Assembly: GCF_001413955.1 (NCBI RefSeq)
Contig: NZ_LCTZ01000002.1
Span: 372,001 to 436,000, forward strand
Direction: 5' to 3'
Length of the DNA stretch: 64,000 bases
Source of the DNA: Flagellimonas eckloniae
GTDB lineage: Bacteria; Bacteroidota; Bacteroidia; Flavobacteriales; Flavobacteriaceae
Shown here: positions 27,108 to 35,116 of the stretch, piece after piece
Position numbering within the stretch: the first letter of the stretch is position 1
Layout: every line of letters begins with the position of its first letter
Notes under the pieces: model-generated
Told to the model about the DNA's origin: nothing
Seen by the model: only the letters and a program-made list of their open reading frames with translations
Databases searched by the model: none
Program-made: the position numbers and the translations under genes

Positions 27108-27182
27108 TTTTGAGTCAGTTGAATTAGTCGGTTAAAGATACCAAAAAGAGCAGTCGAAATTCTTAACGTGTTGTTAACGCAA

Positions 27183-27764
27183 TTATCTGCTCCCAGGGTT
27201 TCGGTATTTAATGTTTTTCAAACTCGATTCCACAATCTCAACAATTCGTTTTAGTCTTGTTTCTTTCCGTTTTGCTTGATTAAGCCAATACAAATAGCTT
27301 TTGCGTTGACTCTTGGTGAAATTTTGAAAATTTTCAAAGGCCAGGTGATTTTTATCAAATGCACATTGCAAATCATTTGGAACAATACCATTTTCCACAT
27401 CGTCCAATGCTGTCCAAGAGTCATTCTTTTTAGCAATTTCTATACTCTCTAATCCACTTTCGTGCATTAGGCCATGAACCATTAAATTTTTGATATGGTC
27501 TTTATTAACCTTGCTCCAAACACTTTTTGGCTTTCTGGGACAGAAATATTGTCTGCGCCTACCATTTCCAAGACTTTTCACAGTACTGTCTATCCATCCA
27601 TAGCATAGTGCTACTTTGACCGCCTCTTCCCAACGCATGCTTTCCATTTCATGGTTTACTTTATAAAAAATTAGATATATGCCTTTGGATAGCTTATGAT
27701 TTTCATGAAGCCACTTACGCCATAAAGAATCATCCTTAAAATAGTATTCTTGAATATTTTTCAT
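27183..27764 (-). CDS. YdeI-family protein (OmpD-associated/bacteriocin-protection type)
   Basis: A 193-residue cytoplasmic protein typical of the YdeI family: SKGIYLIFYKVNHEMESMRWEEAVKVALCYGWIDS near the N terminus, YFCPRKPKSVWSKVN in the middle and a C-terminal TKSQRKSYLYWLNQAKRKETRLKRI, where W-L/I-x-x-AK-R-x-x-TR is the family signature. Some relatives affect resistance to antimicrobial peptides; the biochemical activity is not established. The start is ATG 27764, one codon after a possible TTG. Confidence 0.88.
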   Translation of the reverse strand: MKNIQEYYFKDDSLWRKWLHENHKLSKGIYLIFYKVNHEMESMRWEEAVKVALCYGWIDSTVKSLGNGRRRQYFCPRKPKSVWSKVNKDHIKNLMVHGLMHESGLESIEIAKKNDSWTALDDVENGIVPNDLQCAFDKNHLAFENFQNFTKSQRKSYLYWLNQAKRKETRLKRIVEIVESSLKNIKYRNPGSR

Positions 27765-27890
27765 CAAAAGTGATAGTAAAAGAGCGCTATGTTATAAATT
27801 TTTATCATAAAATATCTGACTTTTGAAAGAATAAGTAAACACGAAATGTATTTTAGCAGTTCTAATAATTCTTTACTAAGTTATCAATTC

Positions 27891-30800
27891 ATGAAAAAAG
27901 TTTTAGTCGCTTCCCTGATTGTTATGGGTTTTATTTTTAATAGTTGTAATAAGAAAAGGGATGGTAATCCAAAGATTTTGATTTTTTCCAAGACTATGGG
28001 ATATAAACACAAATCTATTCCAACAGGAATTGATGCAATTAAAAAATTGGGTGCGGAAAATAATTTTAGTGTCGATACAACAACTAATGGGGATTTGTTC
28101 ACGGATGAAAACCTAAAAAACTATTCAGCAATTGTTTTTTTGAGCACAACAGGAAATGTATTGGATTATCAACAGGAAGCGGCTTTTGAACGCTACATAC
28201 AATCCGGTGGAGGATTTGTAGGAATCCATGCAGCAATGGATACCGAATACGATTGGGGCTGGTACGGCAAGTTAGTGGGGGGATATTTTCAAAGTCATCC
28301 AAGTGGAACGCCGGAGTCCAATTTTGTAATTAAGGATAAAAACTTTGGAGCAACCAATTTTTTCACTGATTCGATTTGGACTCGAACAGACGAACTGTAC
28401 AATTTTGATAAGTTCAACACCAATGTAAATGTTCTTGTCACTGTCGATGAGAGCACATATGAAGGCGGTACTATGGGGGATTTTCATCCTATGAGCTGGT
28501 ACCATGAATATGATGGTGGAAGAGCTTTTTATACAGCTGCAGGGCACACCGATGAGAGCTTTTCCGAGGAATTGTTTTTAAAGCACTTGCTGGGGGGGAT
28601 ACAATATGCAATTGGAGAAAATTTGGTTTTGGATTATGGTAAAGCTACAACCCAGATTCCGCCCGATATGGATAGGTTTTCTAAAAAGCCATTGCTCACC
28701 GGAACGTTTTATGAGCCAACGGAAATGACAATATTGCCCAATAATGATGTCCTGATAGCACAACGAAGGGGAGAGATAATGCATTATTCTGCCGAAACAG
28801 GTAAAGTAAGTCAAGTTGCACTTTTGGATGTTTATCATAAAGTATTGGAAGCTGAAGGGGTAAATGCCGAAGAAGGTTTAATGGGATTGCAAAAAGCCCC
28901 AGATTATGAGACCAACCATTGGGTGTATGCCTTTTACGCGCCAACTGGTGATAAATGGGTAAACAGATTATCACGTTTTAAGTTCAAGGATAATGTTTTC
29001 GATTTGGAATCCGAACAAGTGATTCTTGACGTGGACAGCCAACGGGAGATATGTTGTCATACAGGAGGATCTATAGCCTTCGGCCCTGATAAATTGTTGT
29101 ATTTATCCACAGGCGACAACACTACGCCATTTAATGAAAGAGGTGTTGAATTCGTAAGTAAGGGGTACGGACCTTTAAATGACATTCCAGGCCACGAGCA
29201 ATATGATGCGCGAAGATCTTCCGCCAACACCAATGATTTACGTGGTAAAATTATTCGAATAAAGGTCAATGAAGATGGAAGTTATGATATTCCCGAGGGG
29301 AATTTATTTCCTGTAGGTATGGAAAAAACAAGACCTGAGATTTATACCATGGGACATCGTAACCCCTACCGTATTTCGGTTGACCCTAAAAAAGGGTATG
29401 TGTATTGGGGGGATGTTGGTCCAGATGCCAGAAAAGACGATTTGAAACTCAGAGGTCCTCGCGGGTATGATGAAATGAATCAAGCACGGAAAGCAGGAAA
29501 TTTTGGATGGCCATTATTTATCGGGGACAACAAACCATATGTAGCCTATGACTATGAAACCGGTGAAAGCGGAGAGGCATTTGACCCAGAAAAACCGATA
29601 AATAATTCAAGGAACAATACAGGACTAACCGAATTGCCTCCAGCGATGCCGGCTTATGCCTTTTATCCCTATGTAGAAACCAAATATTTCCCACAGGTGG
29701 CAACAGGAGGCAGGAATGCCATGGCGGGACCTACGTATTATGCCGATATGTATGATAAAAGTGTGAGTCTACCTGGCTACTACGATGAAAAAGTGATTAT
29801 CTACGATTGGATTCGTGGATGGATGAAGGCAGTTACACTTTTTGAGGACGGTAGCTTTAATAAAATGGAACCGTTTGGGTCAGACATAAAAGTGAACAAT
29901 TTAATTGATATGGAAATGGGGCCTGACGGGCGTCTGTATCTTTTGGAATATGGTTCTGGATGGTTTTCGCAAAACCATGATTCTGGGTTGAGTTATGTAG
30001 AATATAACGGTGGAAATCGCCCACCTGTGATTGATAGCTTAACTGTGGATAAAACCTCAGGAAAACTTCCGCTTACAATTTCTGCCGAGGTTGCAGTTTA
30101 TGACAAGGAAAAAGACGCTATAGCCTATATCTGGGATTTTGGAAACGGGGAAACCCAGGAAACAACGACCCCAAAAACGTCCTACACGTACCAAAAATCG
30201 GGACAATTTAAATTATCAGTTACGGCAAAAGATGCGAACGGGGCTGAAAAAGAAAGCGAAAATATTGCTGTTAATGCCGGGAATTCAAAACCAGAAATTG
30301 CTATTGTACTCAATAATTCAGATTCCACCTTTACTGAAGGAAAATCCATTTCATATACTATCAAGGTTACGGACCCAGACGGTGCTGACACCATTGATGC
30401 TTCCAATATTTTTGTTGCGGTCGATTATTTGGAAAGCCTTGATGAAGTTGGAATGTCGGTAGGGCATCAACAAATATCATCTGTGGTATCAGGAAAAGCC
30501 TTGACACAGAATTTGGATTGTAAAACCTGCCATAAAGAGAAGGAAGCTTCAATTGGACCATCGTATTTAGATGTATCCCTTAAGCATAAAACTACGCCAC
30601 GGGCAAGTACCTATCTTAGAAATAAGATAATTCTTGGTGGAGGCGGAATTTGGGGCGAAGTGGTAATGCCGGCACACCCAGATGTTACCCAAAGTGAGGC
30701 AATTCAGATTGTTAGGTACATACAATCCTTGACGGATACGGGTAAAAAGAAACGCAAGTCGTTACCTACTTCGGGAACAATTACTCCAAAACCGGAGCAG

Positions 30801-30905
30801 GGAGATAAAGTTATGGTATTGACGGCAAGTTACACCGACAATGGTGAAGGCGATTCCCAGCCACTCACAGCCTTTAATTCTGTAAAACTAAAGCGAAAAG
30901 AATAA
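27891..30905 (+). CDS. ThuA / PQQ-type sugar dehydrogenase / PKD / cytochrome c fusion lipoprotein
   Basis: A 1004-residue multidomain lipoprotein. In order: signal peptide with lipobox (FIFNSC), ThuA-like domain (about 22-240; ILIFSKTMGYKH, GGFVGIHAAMDTEYDWGWYG), a PQQ-dependent glucose/sorbosone dehydrogenase propeller (about 260-700; EGLMGLQKAPDY, GHRNPYRISVDP), a PKD domain (about 710-795; YIWDFGNGE), a short linker domain, and a class I cytochrome c with C877-K-T-C880-H881 and a likely axial Met926 (VVMPAHP). It probably oxidises a sugar outside the membrane and passes electrons through its own haem. ATG 27891 fits the signal peptide better than ATG 27846. Confidence 0.9.
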   Translation: MKKVLVASLIVMGFIFNSCNKKRDGNPKILIFSKTMGYKHKSIPTGIDAIKKLGAENNFSVDTTTNGDLFTDENLKNYSAIVFLSTTGNVLDYQQEAAFERYIQSGGGFVGIHAAMDTEYDWGWYGKLVGGYFQSHPSGTPESNFVIKDKNFGATNFFTDSIWTRTDELYNFDKFNTNVNVLVTVDESTYEGGTMGDFHPMSWYHEYDGGRAFYTAAGHTDESFSEELFLKHLLGGIQYAIGENLVLDYGKATTQIPPDMDRFSKKPLLTGTFYEPTEMTILPNNDVLIAQRRGEIMHYSAETGKVSQVALLDVYHKVLEAEGVNAEEGLMGLQKAPDYETNHWVYAFYAPTGDKWVNRLSRFKFKDNVFDLESEQVILDVDSQREICCHTGGSIAFGPDKLLYLSTGDNTTPFNERGVEFVSKGYGPLNDIPGHEQYDARRSSANTNDLRGKIIRIKVNEDGSYDIPEGNLFPVGMEKTRPEIYTMGHRNPYRISVDPKKGYVYWGDVGPDARKDDLKLRGPRGYDEMNQARKAGNFGWPLFIGDNKPYVAYDYETGESGEAFDPEKPINNSRNNTGLTELPPAMPAYAFYPYVETKYFPQVATGGRNAMAGPTYYADMYDKSVSLPGYYDEKVIIYDWIRGWMKAVTLFEDGSFNKMEPFGSDIKVNNLIDMEMGPDGRLYLLEYGSGWFSQNHDSGLSYVEYNGGNRPPVIDSLTVDKTSGKLPLTISAEVAVYDKEKDAIAYIWDFGNGETQETTTPKTSYTYQKSGQFKLSVTAKDANGAEKESENIAVNAGNSKPEIAIVLNNSDSTFTEGKSISYTIKVTDPDGADTIDASNIFVAVDYLESLDEVGMSVGHQQISSVVSGKALTQNLDCKTCHKEKEASIGPSYLDVSLKHKTTPRASTYLRNKIILGGGGIWGEVVMPAHPDVTQSEAIQIVRYIQSLTDTGKKKRKSLPTSGTITPKPEQGDKVMVLTASYTDNGEGDSQPLTAFNSVKLKRKE

Positions 30906-30907
30906 TA

Positions 30908-32527
30908 TTATAGTTTTTGGTGCTCAATGTAAAAGTTTTCATCAAAAACAACATTCTGGTTTTGTAAGGTTTCCGTCTTCCATTCTTTGCTTGGGAAAAG
31001 CCATTTTTCGGTTTCTCCAGTAAAAACTCGGACGGGCATATCAAAATCTTCAACGATATCCACGTATCTGTAGGTGATGGTAGTATCGTCTAGTTTGTAC
31101 TCCAATTTAGGAATTAGGGTAGTACGCAAATATTGGTTGAAAAAAGCGGATAGGTCTTTCTTTGTTTTTTTGCTGATGTAATTTTCAATCTGTTCTGTAG
31201 TAACCGTTTGGTGGTAAAACTCGGCATTTAATCCTCTAAGAACTTGTCTCCATAACTCATCATCCTCGATGAGTTGTCGCAAGGTGTGAAGCATATTGGC
31301 TCCTTTGTAATACATATCTCCAGAACCTTTATTGTTCACATTGTAAGTACCTATAATGGGGCGGTCATTTTGAATGTTTGCGCGTGTTCCTATTACGTAT
31401 TCTGAAGCAGCTTTTGTACCAAAATGATAATCTAAATACAGGTTTTCTGAGTAAGCGGTGAATCCTTCATGAATCCACATGTCCGCAATGTCCTTATAGG
31501 TTATATTATTGGCAAACCACTCATGCCCCGCTTCGTGAATGATTATAAAATCAAACTTTAAGCCCCATCCTGTCCCGGAGAGGTCTTTGCCCAAATACCC
31601 ATTTTGGTATTTGTTACCATAGGTAACCGAGCTTTGGTGTTCCATACCCAAATAGGGGACTTCTACTAATTTAAAGCTATCTTCATAAAAAGGATAAGGC
31701 CCAAACCAATGCTCAAAAGCTTCCAACATTAATGGGGTTTGTTTAAACTGTTTTTTCGCTTTTTCCAGATTATCATGCAAGACATAATAATCTAAATCTA
31801 AGGTTCCCTTTTCACCTTCATATTTTTCTCCAAAATTTACGTAGTCCCCAATGTTCACATTTACCCCATAGTTATTTATGGGATTGGATACAAACCAGTC
31901 ATACAATTTATAGCCTCCAAAATCATAAAGATATTCTTCCCTTAATCGGCCATTTGAAACAGCAACTAAATCCTTTGGAACATCAATGGCAATACGCATA
32001 CTATCGACCTCGTCATACATATGATCTTTGTTGGGCCACCAAACACTTGCACCCAAACCTTGGCAAGAGGTGGCTACAAAAGGTTTACTATTATCATCTT
32101 TTTTCCAGGAAAAACCACCATCCCATGGGGCTCTTATAGCTTTTTTAGGATTTCCAGAATATTGTACATACAATTCGTTATACTCCCCCGGAACTTGTTT
32201 TTTCTTTAAATGGATGAAATGAGCCGAACCGTATGAAGTGTAATCAAGGTCTATATTGTCCTGCGATACTGCATCTATTTTTAGAGGTTTTTGTAAATCA
32301 ATTTGAATAATATCTGATTCTTCCAAAACTTTATACCTGATGATGTTATAACCAGCAATAAACTCTTTTTCAGGTTGCACCTTAATGTTCAGGTTGTAAT
32401 AGTTAACATCCCACCAAGCACGTTCAGGAGTAATACTTCCCCTTAAAGTGTCTTGTTTGGTGAAATTTTGGGCATTGGAAAAAAATAGGGTAACTAAAAA
32501 AAGGACGGTTGCAAAACGTATTTTCAT
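30908..32527 (-). CDS. M1-family metallopeptidase, exported
   Basis: A 539-residue exported zinc peptidase with signal peptide (about 1-19, ending FSNAQ). The zinc site is H331-E-A-G-H335 with Glu354, exactly the HEXXH-x18-E spacing of M1. The substrate-recognition motif appears as YLGMEHQSSVTYG (about 295), where G-x-MEN is usual and here reads GMEH. It is shorter than most M1 aminopeptidases (600-900 residues), lacking the large C-terminal helical domain. It converges on the ThuA fusion gene with only 2 nt between stop codons. Likely role: periplasmic or outer-surface peptide digestion. Confidence 0.9.
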   Translation of the reverse strand: MKIRFATVLFLVTLFFSNAQNFTKQDTLRGSITPERAWWDVNYYNLNIKVQPEKEFIAGYNIIRYKVLEESDIIQIDLQKPLKIDAVSQDNIDLDYTSYGSAHFIHLKKKQVPGEYNELYVQYSGNPKKAIRAPWDGGFSWKKDDNSKPFVATSCQGLGASVWWPNKDHMYDEVDSMRIAIDVPKDLVAVSNGRLREEYLYDFGGYKLYDWFVSNPINNYGVNVNIGDYVNFGEKYEGEKGTLDLDYYVLHDNLEKAKKQFKQTPLMLEAFEHWFGPYPFYEDSFKLVEVPYLGMEHQSSVTYGNKYQNGYLGKDLSGTGWGLKFDFIIIHEAGHEWFANNITYKDIADMWIHEGFTAYSENLYLDYHFGTKAASEYVIGTRANIQNDRPIIGTYNVNNKGSGDMYYKGANMLHTLRQLIEDDELWRQVLRGLNAEFYHQTVTTEQIENYISKKTKKDLSAFFNQYLRTTLIPKLEYKLDDTTITYRYVDIVEDFDMPVRVFTGETEKWLFPSKEWKTETLQNQNVVFDENFYIEHQKL

Positions 32528-32564
32528 ATGTTGACTTAAAACTTTTTAAACTTATTTTGATTTA

Positions 32565-33905
32565 CTATCTAAATACTTTATTTGGAAATACAACTGGACT
32601 TTCATGGCCATCCTTACCCACAGCCGAAACTCCAAAGAAATAATTGTCAATTACTATGCCATCTAATGTGGATTCGTTTACGTTCCCAACATATTTAAAA
32701 TTGTCCCAAGTAGGGGAGGTGGTGTCTCTCCAATAGATTTTATATCCCACGGCGCCTTCAACTTTGCTCCACTTTAGTTTTGCGGAAGGTTCAACAATAC
32801 CACCAATTTCTACTGTTGTTGGAGCAGGAGGGCCCCAAGCAATGGAAGCCAAGTTTATAGCATTTACGGCCGTTAACTTTTTTGCATATTCAAAATTCAC
32901 ATGTTCCAATACATCACCGTAAGCAATGCCATCTTCCACACGAATATCTTGATGTTGTTGTGTGTAATTTTCATGGGACTCCATAATCCGGATACCGGCA
33001 AAACCGGCATCATTGAATGGTCTGTGGTGTCCACCTCGTCCAAATCGATCTAAACGATAAATCATCATAGGGTTCATTTCAGGCATATAAGTTTTAGTGG
33101 TCTTATAAACATATCGCGCCAATTGCCTGGAAATTCCATCTACCTCTCCACCATAGAAACGCCTTGCACGGCGTTGTTGTTCAGTTTCTGTTGGTGGCAC
33201 AGGCTCAGAAAAAATTCTAAAATCACGGTTACTAACAACTCCACTCACCCCAGTGATGTTTCCAATCATGTCGTTATTCAAGATACCAACAATATTCCAT
33301 CCCTTTTCCTTAGCATGCTGTGCAAGTCCCTTTCCCCCATATAAACCTTGCTCTTCCCCAGAAAGTCCAACAAAAATTATACTGCTTTCAAAGTCATATT
33401 TGGAAAGTACACGTGCGGCTTCAATAGTTCCTGCCATTCCACTGGCATTGTCGTTGGCACCTGGAGAATCAGAGGAAAAATCATTGGGGTCACTTACTCT
33501 GGAATCTATATCACCACTCATAATTATGAACCTGTTTGGATATTTGGAACCTCTTTTAATGGCTACGACATTAACAACCCAAACATCCTTCACAATCCGT
33601 TGTCCTTCTCCCTTTTTAACTAAATCTTTTTGATAAAAAACCTCCAGACAGTCATTGCAAGCGGTGGAAATCTTTTCAAACTCTGTTTTTATCCAACGTC
33701 TTGCGGCACCAATCCCACGTGTTTGTGAAAGCGTATCACTTAGTGTATGTCTAGTTCCGAAATTGGCAAGCGTCGTAATATCTTTTTCTATCCGCTCTGC
33801 CGAAACTGCACTTATAACATCGTATAAACGAGAATCTGATTGCGAGAAGCAGGTTGAAGCAATACCCAAAGAAAGAACTAATAGTGTTTTATTGAAGTAA
33901 GACAT
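32565..33905 (-). CDS. M28-family peptidase with C-terminal Fn3-like domain
   Basis: A 446-residue exported peptidase with signal peptide (ending TCFSQ). The M28 zinc ligands are visible as the SGDIDSR region, SPGANDNASGMAG (Asp bridging both zincs), LSGEEQGLYGG (catalytic Glu and ligand Glu) and NNDMIGN; a His-rich region (GGHHRPFNDAGF, MESHENYTQQHQD) supplies the last ligand. Residues about 360-446 look like a fibronectin-III-like domain (PAPTTVEIGGIVEPSAKLKWSKVEGAVGYKIYWRD). It lies 37 nt upstream of the M1 peptidase gene, so the two peptidases may be co-transcribed. Confidence 0.9.
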   Translation of the reverse strand: MSYFNKTLLVLSLGIASTCFSQSDSRLYDVISAVSAERIEKDITTLANFGTRHTLSDTLSQTRGIGAARRWIKTEFEKISTACNDCLEVFYQKDLVKKGEGQRIVKDVWVVNVVAIKRGSKYPNRFIIMSGDIDSRVSDPNDFSSDSPGANDNASGMAGTIEAARVLSKYDFESSIIFVGLSGEEQGLYGGKGLAQHAKEKGWNIVGILNNDMIGNITGVSGVVSNRDFRIFSEPVPPTETEQQRRARRFYGGEVDGISRQLARYVYKTTKTYMPEMNPMMIYRLDRFGRGGHHRPFNDAGFAGIRIMESHENYTQQHQDIRVEDGIAYGDVLEHVNFEYAKKLTAVNAINLASIAWGPPAPTTVEIGGIVEPSAKLKWSKVEGAVGYKIYWRDTTSPTWDNFKYVGNVNESTLDGIVIDNYFFGVSAVGKDGHESPVVFPNKVFR

Positions 33906-33928
33906 ATTATATTGGAGATTAATTAAAT

Positions 33929-35116
33929 TTATCGAAGAAAGGTTACTTTGGCAATCTTGCCATTTTCTACTTCATAAATAGCCACGGCACTAAAATTCAT
34001 ATCATTGGCTGTAATGTATTCTTCATCTATGACTTTATTTCCGATTACTATCCTTTTTTTTATTTCACAATGAAGATTGGGCACATTTTCAAAGAAAGAA
34101 CTGTAATTTTCTTTCATAGCTTTCTTACCCTCTGAAATTAATTTGTTAGGGTAATCAAAAAGCTTAATGGTTTCAGAATAGGTTTCCATAAATGCATCAA
34201 TATCTCTTTTATTATAAGCATCAAGCTGTTTTTGAACAATGTTTACAGGCGATTCTTCTGCCACAAAAGCTAATCGATTTCCACTTGGGTTGATGGCCAT
34301 GCGAGAGATATTGTTAATTTCCTCTTGTTTGAACTTCATTACAACTTGCCATTCAACGTCCATTGCAACATCAAACTTCATTATGGATTTTCCTGCTCCT
34401 GTGAGGATAGTGTTCTTATCCAACCAGCATATGTCTTCTGCATTTTTATACGTGTTGGCTATTTTTTTTATGGTCCCGGTACTGGGGTTCAAGGACATTA
34501 TCTCCCATACTTTTTTCTCTTTGCTGATAAAACTCACCAAATCTGAACTGGGAATTTTCCACAGACTACGGCCTACATTTTTTTTAATTGTCCTATTGGA
34601 ATTGTCTTTTAGGTTACTAACCACCAAATCCATTCTGTTGTCTATCAAAACAGATGAAACCAAAATGGAATCAGTGTACCAGACATGGTATCCTACTTTT
34701 AAATCTTCTACAATTGGAACCGATTCGCCCGTATTTATGTCATATTGATACAATCGTTGCAATCCATCCAAATCTAGGCGAATGGCAGATATTGCATCCT
34801 TATTTGGAATCTTTAATGGGGAGTACTCGCTACCTGTTGGGGTATTGGAAATCCATGAACTTGTGCTCCCTGCTTCTATATTGAACCGTAAAATATCCGT
34901 CTGATCGTCTCGGGTTGAGGAAAACAGCACTGTATTGTTGTTTAAGAAAGAGGGTTGATTGTCATACCCTTCATTATTTGATATGTTCTTTGGGTTTGAC
35001 AGAACAGGATTACCAAGTTCCATTTTTAAATCGAAAAGATAAACCTCTGTATTTATCTGTCCTTTTACAGCTACGGCAGTAAGAAGAAATAAGGCTGATA
35101 CTAATCTGAAATTCAT
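33929..35116 (-). CDS. TolB-like propeller fused to a SnoaL-like domain
   Basis: A 395-residue exported protein. The signal peptide (ending VKGQ) is followed by a propeller of about 270 residues with TolB/WD40-like repeats (YDNQPSFLNNNTVLFSSTRDDQTDI, AINPSGNRLAFVAEE), then from about 285 a SnoaL/NTF2-like domain (VQKQLDAYNKRDIDAFMETYSETIKLFDYPN ... VAIYEVENGKIAKVTFL). SnoaL-like folds can be enzymes or binding domains; the active residues cannot be read here. The ATG overlaps the stop of the trehalose-6-phosphate gene by 4 nt (ATGA at 35113-35116), an unexpected coupling of an exported protein to trehalose synthesis. Confidence 0.8.
   Translation of the reverse strand: MNFRLVSALFLLTAVAVKGQINTEVYLFDLKMELGNPVLSNPKNISNNEGYDNQPSFLNNNTVLFSSTRDDQTDILRFNIEAGSTSSWISNTPTGSEYSPLKIPNKDAISAIRLDLDGLQRLYQYDINTGESVPIVEDLKVGYHVWYTDSILVSSVLIDNRMDLVVSNLKDNSNRTIKKNVGRSLWKIPSSDLVSFISKEKKVWEIMSLNPSTGTIKKIANTYKNAEDICWLDKNTILTGAGKSIMKFDVAMDVEWQVVMKFKQEEINNISRMAINPSGNRLAFVAEESPVNIVQKQLDAYNKRDIDAFMETYSETIKLFDYPNKLISEGKKAMKENYSSFFENVPNLHCEIKKRIVIGNKVIDEEYITANDMNFSAVAIYEVENGKIAKVTFLR

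Noticed and set aside
34239..34748. 169-codon plus-strand ORF opposite the TolB-SnoaL fusion
   Set aside because: No conserved motif, no promoter, and entirely contained in an intact opposing gene.
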